Below, piece by piece: positions 43,186 to 51,686 of a stretch of DNA of 64,000 nt. Below the pieces are notes generated by a model that worked only from the letters and a program-made list of their open reading frames with translations, had not been told where the DNA came from and did not search any database. The translations under genes and the position numbers were made by a program. The stretch covers positions 4,265,001 to 4,329,000 of the forward strand of contig NZ_CP080269.1 of assembly GCF_019431355.1 (NCBI RefSeq). Reading direction: 5' to 3'. This DNA is from Paenibacillus sp. R14(2021). GTDB taxonomy: Bacteria > Bacillota > Bacilli > Paenibacillales > Paenibacillaceae. Positions within the stretch are counted from its first letter, which is position 1. Each line of letters starts with the position of its first letter.

Positions 43186-43375
43186 ACGTTTATGGATTCG
43201 ATAGTAGCTGGGAGCGTCCGCTTCATCAACGCCAAAGCCTATTAAACGGCAAACATCAACAAAACTACGCTTTAGTAGCTTAATAACCTGTTAGCGTGCT
43301 CCTACCTAATATCGCCCATGTGACTAGACTAGGGGCTAACAGATAGTGGGATACACGGTTCGGTCTCCGCCTGTC
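43186..43375 (+). pseudogene. Decayed 5' half of a second tmRNA gene
   Basis: Starts with CGTTTATGGATTCGA like tmRNA, then lacks about 25 bases present at the start of the intact gene, then matches it closely (GAGCGTCCGCTTCATCAACG, AAAGCCTATTAAACGGC). A tag frame at 43248-43280 encodes GKHQQNYALVA followed by two TAA stops. Similarity continues through GGGGCTAAC and GTGGGATAC to TCTCCGCCTG and then stops; the 3' third, including the acceptor, is absent, and the 5' acceptor strand (GGGGG) is lost. It cannot fold into a working tmRNA. Confidence 0.88.
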
Positions 43376-43418
43376 ACAAGGGACTCTGAGCGAGATTGAG
43401 ATAGGAAGGGCCAAGCCG

Positions 43419-43667
43419 TTGTTTGAAGTGCTGGTGAATCTTGCTAACTTTTTAATCGATTTAAACTGGCTAGTTATCGATCGAAATGCCAAATTGTATC
43501 ATGGCCTAGCTAGTGAGCAAGATCTAATCGAAAATTATCGTCACCTTCAAGATATCACACAAGAAGAGGTTATTGATTTTATTAACTTTAAGTATGGAGA
43601 GCATAATTTATTCAGTGTAAGAAGCACCATTTTGGTGCTTTTTTTTGTACGCGGGAAGATTGGATAA
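43419..43667 (+). CDS. Small hypothetical protein, open frame runs through a terminator
   Basis: 82 residues from TTG 43419, preceded by AGGAAGG at nine bases. The sequence is rich in Leu, Ile, Asn and Asp (FEVLVNLANFLIDLNWLVI, then QDITQEEVIDFINFKYGE). I do not recognise it. A perfect terminator at 43622-43646 lies before the stop codon, so a terminated mRNA would have no stop; a TAA in the +1 frame sits just before the hairpin, so a recent frameshift is an equally good explanation. Lies next to the tmRNA remnant. Confidence 0.4.
   Translation: MFEVLVNLANFLIDLNWLVIDRNAKLYHGLASEQDLIENYRHLQDITQEEVIDFINFKYGEHNLFSVRSTILVLFFVRGKIG
43622..43646 (+). terminator. Terminator inside the small open frame
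   Basis: Eight-pair stem AAGCACCA / TGGTGCTT with 3-base loop and eight T. Confidence 0.88.
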
Positions 43668-43888
43668 CGGAAGTCTAGAACGGTTATTCAAGCCCATGGT
43701 TGCTGTTTTACGTAATTTAAAAGCAAGAATTTTACACAGTAAATAATAATGTCGTAATTTACAATATTACATGAAATTTTTAACGCAACACGCGATCTAC
43801 TTTCGAGTTTAGTTAATGTTTCATAGATAAAGTTGAGAAAAGGATGATTTGTAGAAAGCAATCATTTATTCAAAATAAGAGGAGAGAC

Positions 43889-46800
43889 ATGATGAGAAGG
43901 TTTATTAGAAACAAAAGATTGTCGTCGATGATGCTGGCACTCGCGATGGTACTGAATGTATCAAGCATTGGCGCTTTGACGGCCAATGCAGATGCAGATC
44001 CGACGCTGGGCGAAGCAAACGTCCTGAAGAGCGAGAATATTTCCTCGGGCGTCAGCTTTACCTCGGAGGAATACAATAACTACTATAAACCGAACAATCG
44101 AGTCGTCGTTAACCGTCTGAATATTAATCCAGCTGACTCGAATACGAGGATCATCACCGCCAAGGCGTACGATACCATCAGCGCCGTGGAAACGGTCGGC
44201 GATCAGGCAAACCGGGAAATTTTGAAAGGCAATCAAGTCATTGCCGGAATCGACGGCGATTTTTACGATATCGATCCTGCATCCGGAAATCCACTTGGGT
44301 TAATGATGAAGGACGGCGAGCTGATTATCAGCCAGGCACCAGACGAAAATGCAACTAATTATCGCACCAGCTTTTATATGGATAACGCGAATAAGCCGGG
44401 AATTAACCAAGTTCATGCTGAAGGTAAAATCTCGGCTGCGGGGGCCGTCTACGACGTAAACCTGCTTAACCGAAACCAAAAGATTACGAACGGTTTGGTC
44501 ATCCACACGAGCAAAATTACGAAAACACGAAAAATGACGCATAACTACGCTGCCGACAGGGACAAATCCGCTTTCGCGTTGATCCGCGTGGGCAACAAAT
44601 TCGACGGCGTTCATCCGGGGCAAACTTACACGGGTACCGTCGTTAATGTAACGTCCACGGAAGGCTTCGATATTCCCGACGACTCCGTCGTTCTGGAAGG
44701 CGTAGGCACATCGAAATCGATCGTCGAGGCGTTGCAGACTAACGCCGAGGTTAGCTTTAAATACGATTTGTACGCAGGCAAAGATGCGAACAACATCGAT
44801 ATTATGAACAACGATATCGTGACGTCGATCACCTTTAACACTTGGCTTGTACGTGACGGCATAGCGCTGTCGACCGGAGATACGGCTCCTAACGCCCATA
44901 CGGCATTGGGCATGAAGGCCGACGGAAGCTTAATCGCGGTTACCGTGGACAAACCAAGTTCTAGTTATACCGGCAGCATTGGAACAAGTCTTGACGATCT
45001 TGCGAAATATTTGCAAGACGCGGGAGCCATCAACGCGCTTAATCTGGACGGCGGCGGTTCAACGGAGATGATCGCACGCCCGGCCGGCAGCGATCGTCCG
45101 GTAACCGTAAGCCATCCTAGCGATGTCAATGGATCCAGACTCGTTTCCAGCTCACTGCTATTCGTTAGCACGGCAACGAAAGGGGCAACGGTCGGCAACG
45201 TAGTCGTCGATAAGAACATTACGCTTTATAACGGATCGAAATACGACTTCTCCTATCGGTTGGCGGACGAATACGGCAATCCGATCTCCAGCGGCAACGG
45301 TCCCGCAACGTGGGCATCGACGGTCGGAAGCATCAACCAGAGCGGCCATTTTATTGCGGATTCCGGAGCCGGAGCGGGAGAAGTATCGGCAACGATAGAC
45401 GGCGTGACGGGAAGCGCGAAGGTAACGGTCGTGGATACCGTGGCTACCCTTGCTTTAGCGAGCACCAACGTGGTTATGAACAATAACGCGAAAAAGCAGT
45501 TCGGACTTGTCGCTACCGATGCAACCGGGGGGCAGGTTTACATCGACCCGTCCGTGGCAACGTGGAGTCTTTCCGGCAGTATCGGTACCGTGAACGAGAG
45601 CGGTTTGGTCACTTCCAACGATAGTAACGGCACGGCAACGCTTACGGTAACGGTTGCAGGTAAGACGTTAACAACACAAGTCACGGTCGGTATCAAAGAG
45701 CAGGTCATCGACAATTTCGAGACGTACCCGATCGAAGGTTACCATCTAAGCGGAATCGGTTTTGGTAGTGTTTCTCAATATGCGGGAAGCGCAGGAACAA
45801 GCACGTACTTGAGCATCTCGACGGCGGTTAAGCATTCGGGAAGCAATAGCTTTAAATTCGATTATGACCTTAGCAAGTGGACAAACAAAAATTCGAACGG
45901 AACGCTGAACTGGATCCCGCACTGGTATAAGGGCGCGAAATGGCCCGATTCTCTTGCGGATCAAATGCTTTCCACGTATAAGACCGATGTTTATCCGAAA
46001 AAATTCGGAATTTGGGTATACGGGGACGGCAAGGCTCCTTGGTTAAGGGCGATATTTAGAGATTCATCCGGCGGCGCGGATAAAACGCTCGACCTGACAA
46101 CGGAAACGGACGACATCAACTGGGTTGGTTGGAAATATCTAGAGGTCCCTGTCCCTGACGGCTGGAAGCTGCCGATTACGCTTAACTATGTGTACATGGT
46201 TGAGACGACGAAATCGAAGCCGGCCTATTCCGGTACGGTCTATTTCGATGATATGAAATATATTTATACGGACGATGTAACGGATACTAGCGGTCCGGAG
46301 TTTACGGACACAAGTCCTTCGTCGGATGGCTTGTTCAGCGATACCCTTGATTTCTCGACAACGATTACCGATAGTCTCTCCGGGGTAGACGTGAACAAAA
46401 TAACGGTAAAAATCAATGACGTGGATTATAAGGATTACACGTACGATAAAGTCACGGGTCGCCTCAGCTTCAAGCTGGAAAATCTAACCCAAGGGGATTA
46501 CAGCGTATTCATAGACGCCTACGACAAAGCGTTAACCCCCAACGAATCCGTTCCCTATATCGACAAAACGTACCATGTGGATTTGACTCCGGACGAGGAA
46601 GCTCCGACGATGACGGACGTAACGCCTACGAAGGACGTCAAAGTTAAAATCCCTACGCCGAGGATCACGTTCAAGCTATTGGACAGCAAATCGCAAGTGG
46701 ATCCGGCGAGCATTTCCGTTCGGATGAATAATATCGAGATGCCTGTTTATTACGACGCCGACACGGGTTGGGGATATGCCGAACCGACAAGCGACTTGGC

Positions 46801-49234
46801 GAATGGCGAGTATAGCCTAAGAATCAATGCTCGGGATAAAGCCGGGAACGCCATGCCGACTTATAAGGATCAATTGTCTCTGGCCTCGATCTCGCAACCG
46901 CAAGATGGAGATAACTTCAAAATCTCGCTTATTCCGGATACGCAAGGCAACGCGTTTACCGATAAATTGTTCGCTAAGGTTGCAGCGGATGATTCTTCGT
47001 TAGTCCTGCACATGGGCGACATCGTGGATGACGGATCGCAGAAGCAGTATGACGACGCTTCGAATTTCGTCAACAAGTATTTCGGGGACCCTGGGTCTAA
47101 GCCGTTCTTCGTATTGGCGGGTAATCATGAAGCGTTCCAGAACACCTTGGATATCTACTATAAGAAATTCGGTTCTCCGACGATGCATTTCGACTATGGG
47201 GATACGCTGATCATCATGTTGAACTCGGCATACATCCAAAGTCTTACCTTATCGGATTCTACCCAATTCCATTGGTTGGAAGAAGTCTTGAAGAAGAATA
47301 CGAAGAAAAACATTATCGTTCTTGACCATGTGATTACGCGCGACGCATTCGGCACCAAGCATGAAATGGATCCGAAGGACGCCGCGAGATACGAGTCTAT
47401 TCTGAGCGATTATAAGCTCGAGCATCCGGACACGGATATCTACAGCATTTTCGGACATTTGCATTCTCTTCAAAATTGGGAAGTCGGCGGAGTCAAATAC
47501 ATCATTACGGGTAACGGTGCCGACAAGACGTACCTCCCGCATAGCGATGGAGATTTGCTCGGCACCGGCAAGATGACGGTTTCGGGCGGCAAGATGAAGT
47601 ACACCTTCGACCCTCTCTTGACGAAGGTTTATATTCATAACGACGCGATTATCTCGGGCAAAATGAACACTGTAATCGGATCCCAAGTCCAAATGGATTT
47701 GTTCGGGGACTTCAGAGAGTATCCTGCTAATTACTTGACTCAAATCAATAACCGCAAATTGGTTGGGATTGACTGGAAATCCAGCAATGAAGACGTAGCT
47801 TCGGTGGATGAAAATGGAGTTGTAACTTCAAAGTCTTCCGGTACGGCAATCATTACGTCAACATCTGGAGGAAAGAGCAACTCTATTTCGGTCGAGACGG
47901 TTAAGCCGGCGGACGTCAAGCCGGTCAAGCTCGATTTGTCCGTTCCTGCGGAACCTGAAGTCGGGGGTACGTTCATCCCGACGATTAAAGCGACCAACGC
48001 TTACGGCGCGGTTTACGCCCTTGACGCGAAGGACGTTACCTACAGCTTCAAGAACGGAAAGGCACACATGCAAGATGATGGAGTTATCATCGCAGATGCC
48101 GAAGGCGACGAAGAAATTACGGTTACGTTTAGCGGTTTGAAGGCGACGGCCATCACGAAAATCGTTGCTAAGCCGACTACGCCTTCCGGTCCGATCGTGA
48201 TCGCGCCTCCGACTAAACCGGACGTCGATCTTACCAAGGACAGCGTCGTGAAATCCGACGTCTTCGCGGAACTCGCGAAAGACAAGAACGCGACGATGAC
48301 GTTCGTGGGCAACGGCTACAAATGGAAAGTCAATGGCTCGGACATCACGAATCCTAACGCTGACGTAGACTTGGGCGTTAACATCACAAATCAAGCTCCC
48401 GCAGGGAAAATTTCGACCCCAGTTCAAGTCAATAAAAAGAAGGTCGTTCTGGGCTTTTCTCTCAACCAAAACGGAGCTCTTCCGGGGAAGATGACGCTTG
48501 AAATCCCGACGAGCAAAGAACAAGCGGGCAAAAAGCTGTTCTTCTACGCGGTAAATTCCGCCGATCAAGCTCCTGTACTCGTATCCGAGCTTACCGTGTA
48601 CGAAAACGGAAACGTAGCGGTTCCTTTCGCTTCCTCGACGTCGGCCGAATACATGCTAACGACGCAAAAGATCTTGGATTTCAAAGACGCCGACGTTCAC
48701 TGGGCGAAAGCGGACATCTATTATCTGGTGGGTAAGGACATTATCGGCGGCGTTAACGACAGCCAGTTCTTGCCGAATAACGCGATCACGCGCGGCGAAT
48801 TCGTCAAGTTGATCGCCAGAGCCGCCGGAGCGGACGTGTCCGCCTTCACGAACAGCTCGTTCGCCGACGTCAAGCAAGGCGACTGGTACTCGCCTTACGT
48901 AGAATGGGCAAAGAAGAATAACATTGTGCTTGGGGTTAAGCCGAATGCCTTTGCTCCTAACGAGAAAATTTCAAGGGAACAAATGGCGGTTATCCTCGTA
49001 AGACTGTCCGACTTGCTCGGATACACCTTGGAGGACAGTGCGCCGCCGGTTCATTTCAAGGACGAAGCCAACATTTCCGCCTACGCGCGCGAAGCTGTGA
49101 AAAAGGCGCAGCAAGCCGAGATTATAAGCGGCATGCCGGGTAATCAGTTCTCGCCAGCAAAGAGCGCAACTAGAGGAGAAGCGGCCAAGATGCTAGCGAC
49201 TTTGCTCAAAGCCATGGAAAAGAAAAATCAATAA
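43889..49234 (+). CDS. SLH-anchored phosphodiester glycosidase / metallophosphoesterase multidomain protein
   Basis: Exported protein of 1781 residues from ATG 43889 (AAGAGGAG upstream). Order: signal peptide (1-36); phosphodiester glycosidase (NAGPA/DUF2233) domain ~60-425 with VIAGIDGDFYD near 118 and LNLDGGGSTEMI near 385; Ig-like/BIG2 repeats ~425-600; a jelly-roll, carbohydrate-binding-like module ~606-800; two Ig-like repeats to ~1000; a calcineurin-type metallophosphoesterase ~1010-1200 (PDTQG, HMGDIVDDG, LAGNHEAF, DHVITRD, FGHLHS); another BIG2 domain; and three SLH repeats (~1594-1781) for attachment to wall polymer. The pairing suggests removal of a sugar-1-phosphodiester and then the phosphate from a surface polymer; that is inference. 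Terminator at 49265. Confidence 0.9.
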   Translation: MMRRFIRNKRLSSMMLALAMVLNVSSIGALTANADADPTLGEANVLKSENISSGVSFTSEEYNNYYKPNNRVVVNRLNINPADSNTRIITAKAYDTISAVETVGDQANREILKGNQVIAGIDGDFYDIDPASGNPLGLMMKDGELIISQAPDENATNYRTSFYMDNANKPGINQVHAEGKISAAGAVYDVNLLNRNQKITNGLVIHTSKITKTRKMTHNYAADRDKSAFALIRVGNKFDGVHPGQTYTGTVVNVTSTEGFDIPDDSVVLEGVGTSKSIVEALQTNAEVSFKYDLYAGKDANNIDIMNNDIVTSITFNTWLVRDGIALSTGDTAPNAHTALGMKADGSLIAVTVDKPSSSYTGSIGTSLDDLAKYLQDAGAINALNLDGGGSTEMIARPAGSDRPVTVSHPSDVNGSRLVSSSLLFVSTATKGATVGNVVVDKNITLYNGSKYDFSYRLADEYGNPISSGNGPATWASTVGSINQSGHFIADSGAGAGEVSATIDGVTGSAKVTVVDTVATLALASTNVVMNNNAKKQFGLVATDATGGQVYIDPSVATWSLSGSIGTVNESGLVTSNDSNGTATLTVTVAGKTLTTQVTVGIKEQVIDNFETYPIEGYHLSGIGFGSVSQYAGSAGTSTYLSISTAVKHSGSNSFKFDYDLSKWTNKNSNGTLNWIPHWYKGAKWPDSLADQMLSTYKTDVYPKKFGIWVYGDGKAPWLRAIFRDSSGGADKTLDLTTETDDINWVGWKYLEVPVPDGWKLPITLNYVYMVETTKSKPAYSGTVYFDDMKYIYTDDVTDTSGPEFTDTSPSSDGLFSDTLDFSTTITDSLSGVDVNKITVKINDVDYKDYTYDKVTGRLSFKLENLTQGDYSVFIDAYDKALTPNESVPYIDKTYHVDLTPDEEAPTMTDVTPTKDVKVKIPTPRITFKLLDSKSQVDPASISVRMNNIEMPVYYDADTGWGYAEPTSDLANGEYSLRINARDKAGNAMPTYKDQLSLASISQPQDGDNFKISLIPDTQGNAFTDKLFAKVAADDSSLVLHMGDIVDDGSQKQYDDASNFVNKYFGDPGSKPFFVLAGNHEAFQNTLDIYYKKFGSPTMHFDYGDTLIIMLNSAYIQSLTLSDSTQFHWLEEVLKKNTKKNIIVLDHVITRDAFGTKHEMDPKDAARYESILSDYKLEHPDTDIYSIFGHLHSLQNWEVGGVKYIITGNGADKTYLPHSDGDLLGTGKMTVSGGKMKYTFDPLLTKVYIHNDAIISGKMNTVIGSQVQMDLFGDFREYPANYLTQINNRKLVGIDWKSSNEDVASVDENGVVTSKSSGTAIITSTSGGKSNSISVETVKPADVKPVKLDLSVPAEPEVGGTFIPTIKATNAYGAVYALDAKDVTYSFKNGKAHMQDDGVIIADAEGDEEITVTFSGLKATAITKIVAKPTTPSGPIVIAPPTKPDVDLTKDSVVKSDVFAELAKDKNATMTFVGNGYKWKVNGSDITNPNADVDLGVNITNQAPAGKISTPVQVNKKKVVLGFSLNQNGALPGKMTLEIPTSKEQAGKKLFFYAVNSADQAPVLVSELTVYENGNVAVPFASSTSAEYMLTTQKILDFKDADVHWAKADIYYLVGKDIIGGVNDSQFLPNNAITRGEFVKLIARAAGADVSAFTNSSFADVKQGDWYSPYVEWAKKNNIVLGVKPNAFAPNEKISREQMAVILVRLSDLLGYTLEDSAPPVHFKDEANISAYAREAVKKAQQAEIISGMPGNQFSPAKSATRGEAAKMLATLLKAMEKKNQ

Positions 49235-49264
49235 AGTCGTTGCAAGTTCATGCGATGATTAAAC

Positions 49265-49313
49265 AAAACGATCGCTTTCCGGCATTTTGGATGCCGGGGA
49301 GTGATCGTTTTTG
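49265..49313 (+). terminator. Terminator after the SLH protein gene
   Basis: Long imperfect stem AAAACGATC...TCCGGCA with TGCCGGG...GATCGTTTT, then T run. Confidence 0.82.
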
Positions 49314-49432
49314 GCTTTTACAAATCGACTAATCTATGGAGTATTCGTTCAGATGAGGCAAGTATGTGGTTTTGCTTTGTATTTCAGCTTATCCATGGAG
49401 TGCTCTATGAAATGGGCTGCATGCCCTCACGG

Positions 49433-50377
49433 TCAAGCTGCAACATCCCTCTTCGTAAATACGAGGTAAGAGACCAGATTAAAGAATATGAAGTATACGC
49501 TCAATACAGTAACGGAAAAAGTAAGGGTCATCCCTTCTTGAAATGGGTGGCTTGATAAATAGGGGGTCAGATCGATATTCGCAAACAAAATGTACTTGCT
49601 CCAGACATAGGGTCGGAGGAATTCCGTAGCGATATTACCCGCAAACATAGCAAAGAGGGAGAACCCTATGGCCATCACACTGCTGCGAAACGCGGTTGAA
49701 ATCATGAAGGCAATTGTAACAAACATAATCGTCGATACCCCTTTAAACAAGTACGTTTGCAACAGGTTCGCAACCATGTTCTGTTCCATAACATCTCCGT
49801 CAGCATTTACACCTAACAACGGCAAGTTGATGTGCCCAAATCCAAACAGCGTTCCGTTGATCAAGATAGATACGATAAACAGGATGATCAGGAGCGTGAT
49901 CCCGAACAGAATCATGGACACATATTTAGACAGAAGAATTTTTAGCCGGCTGTTTGGTCGTATCAGCAGCAGCTTAATCGTGCCGGAGGAGAATTCACCC
50001 GCCATGCTGTCCCCTGCGACAATAACGGTAAATAGCGTAATCAATAGCACAAAGTTCGTTGATACATGGATCCCCATCCACATCGTGCCCTCGGCCGGCC
50101 GAATATCGTGCTCAAGCTGATAATCGTATATGGCGACCGTCTCTTCATCTAAACTTCGACTTTCCTTGTTCAGGTCCGGCTTTTGCAGAGCTTGCAGTCG
50201 GGATTGTTTCTTCGCGGCAACATGCTCCTGCCAAGTACCGCTCTGCGCATCATTACTGTAGTCATACCATACCGAGAAGTTCACAAAGCCAAGAATAACG
50301 ATCATCACTCCGATCATGATCCACGTCCGGATCCGGCGGTACAGCTTCATATTTTCGTTCAACAACAGACTAACCAA
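49433..50377 (-). CDS. ABC-2 type transporter permease
   Basis: 314-residue membrane protein with six hydrophobic segments (for example WIMIGVMIVILGFVNF, NFVLLITLFTVIVAG, YVSMILFGITLLIILF). It has the ABC-2 family hallmark GEFSSGTIKLLLIRPNSR near residue 130, typical of exporters for bacitracin-like peptides or of unknown substrate. Start TTG 50377, with GGAGG nine bases upstream, overlapping the ATPase gene by 8 bases, so the two are co-translated. Confidence 0.87.
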   Translation of the reverse strand: MVSLLLNENMKLYRRIRTWIMIGVMIVILGFVNFSVWYDYSNDAQSGTWQEHVAAKKQSRLQALQKPDLNKESRSLDEETVAIYDYQLEHDIRPAEGTMWMGIHVSTNFVLLITLFTVIVAGDSMAGEFSSGTIKLLLIRPNSRLKILLSKYVSMILFGITLLIILFIVSILINGTLFGFGHINLPLLGVNADGDVMEQNMVANLLQTYLFKGVSTIMFVTIAFMISTAFRSSVMAIGFSLFAMFAGNIATEFLRPYVWSKYILFANIDLTPYLSSHPFQEGMTLTFSVTVLSVYFIFFNLVSYLVFTKRDVAA

Positions 50378-51299
50378 TTCGTCCGCCTCCAGTTATCTCT
50401 AAAAATCGATCCTCCAAGGATTGACGTTGTGCTTGAACACCGTAGATTCTGACATCTAATCTCATCAGATCCATCAGGATATCTGGAATCCGCTCCTTCT
50501 CAGCCATAAACTGCAGCCCTTCAGGAAGAGCCTTTACTTCCTTCACATACTCAATCGCCTTCATTGCATTTAGTGCGCGTTCGACCGGCTTTGCCTCAAT
50601 GGCGTAGGTTTGCATCTGGTCTGCCGTCTGAACAAACTCATGAATCGGTTTCACATCGACCAGCTTGCCCTGTTGGAGAATGGCAACTCGATCGCACATC
50701 AGCTCCATCTCGGACAATAAATGGCTGGAGACAATAACGGTAATGCCTTCCGTGCGGGTCAACAGGCGTAAATAATCGCGAAGCTCGCGAATGCCTGCCG
50801 GATCAAGCCCATTGGTCGGCTCGTCCAGAATGAGCAGTGACGGACGATGCAGCAGCGCCTGCGCTACGCCCAATCGCTGACGCATCCCCAGAGAATACTT
50901 CTTAACCTTGTCACGGATCCGATTGTCCAGCTTAACGAGGTTGACTACCTCATCGATGCGTTCCTTGGTCACGCCAGGCACCATCCTCGCGTAATGAACG
51001 AGATTATGGTAGCCGCTCAAATACTTGTACATTTCCGGATTTTCCACGATGGCTCCGACATGACGGATCGCTTGCTCGAACTCGCTTTTAATATTTTTCC
51101 CTTTGATGAAGATTTCGCCTTCGGTAATGGACATTAAGCCAACCATCATGCGAATGGTGGTCGTCTTGCCGGCACCGTTGGGCCCCAGAAATCCGAAAAT
51201 TTCGCCCTGCGGAACATCGAACGTTAGGTTATCAATGACCGTGGAACGGCCGATTCGTTTTGTTACTTGACGCAAGCTGATGACAGGTTCATTGCTCAT
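50370..51299 (-). CDS. ABC transporter ATP-binding protein (BcrA/DrrA-like)
   Basis: 309-residue ATPase partner of the adjacent permease. Walker A GPNGAGKTTT near 40, signature YSLGMRQRLG near 138, Walker B LLILDEPTNGLDP near 160, H-loop SSHLL. The ~90-residue C-terminal region is typical of this exporter class. The substrate is unknown; related pairs give self-resistance to peptide antibiotics. No regulator or sensor kinase is adjacent. Ribosome site GGAGG. Confidence 0.92.
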   Translation of the reverse strand: MSNEPVISLRQVTKRIGRSTVIDNLTFDVPQGEIFGFLGPNGAGKTTTIRMMVGLMSITEGEIFIKGKNIKSEFEQAIRHVGAIVENPEMYKYLSGYHNLVHYARMVPGVTKERIDEVVNLVKLDNRIRDKVKKYSLGMRQRLGVAQALLHRPSLLILDEPTNGLDPAGIRELRDYLRLLTRTEGITVIVSSHLLSEMELMCDRVAILQQGKLVDVKPIHEFVQTADQMQTYAIEAKPVERALNAMKAIEYVKEVKALPEGLQFMAEKERIPDILMDLMRLDVRIYGVQAQRQSLEDRFLEITGGGRIG

Positions 51300-51686
51300 G
51301 ATAGACCTCCTTCTATATGGTGATGTCTGAAGCTTGTGAGTACTTCACTGATTAATTAGATTCTAATACAATGTTTATTGTTTTACAATAAATTTTTGTT
51401 ATATAAAGATGTATTATTGTTGTTAGTAGGTGCCTATTCAGGCGCTGTTGACTTTATAGAGCTAGACAATTAACCTCATAATTATTGTCCAGTTTCCTGC
51501 TGGTGGGAGCGAGCACTCTCGGGTCCCACTATTTTTTCTTTACAACCATTCTCCTTCATATATGAAGAAACAAATCGGTATCTGAACTCATGAATACCTC
51601 ACCTTGCAAAGGGGAATTGTAATTGTTGTAAACGGGGGAAAAAACTAGATGTTGTAGCAACCAAAATATTTTTATTGGAGGATATT
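51300..51686. other. AT-rich divergent intergenic region
   Basis: 387 bases between the ABC pair (minus) and the hydrolase (plus). Very AT-rich from 51340 to 51430, where promoters for both directions are probable (TTGTTT-N16-TATATA on the plus strand near 51380-51407). A terminator-like hairpin at 51504 lies between this and the hydrolase gene. No gene seen. Confidence 0.5.
51504..51538 (+). terminator. Terminator-like hairpin in the hydrolase leader
   Basis: GTGGGA pairs with TCCCAC and CGAG with CTCG inside, followed by a TATTTTTT run. No plus-strand gene lies before it, so it may be an attenuator. Confidence 0.6.

Noticed and set aside
43016-43375. A circularly permuted (two-piece) tmRNA gene: 3' part with CCA first, then a spacer, then a 5' part with tag frame
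   Set aside because: The order fits known permuted tmRNAs, but the 5' part lacks the GGGGG acceptor strand needed to pair with CGCCTCC, about 25 bases are missing near its start, a terminator lies in the spacer, and the 3' part is identical to the intact gene while the 5' part is diverged. Two separate events explain it better.
49301-49555. 84-residue plus-strand frame after the SLH gene
   Set aside because: Begins inside the terminator and overlaps the ABC permease on the other strand; no ribosome site.
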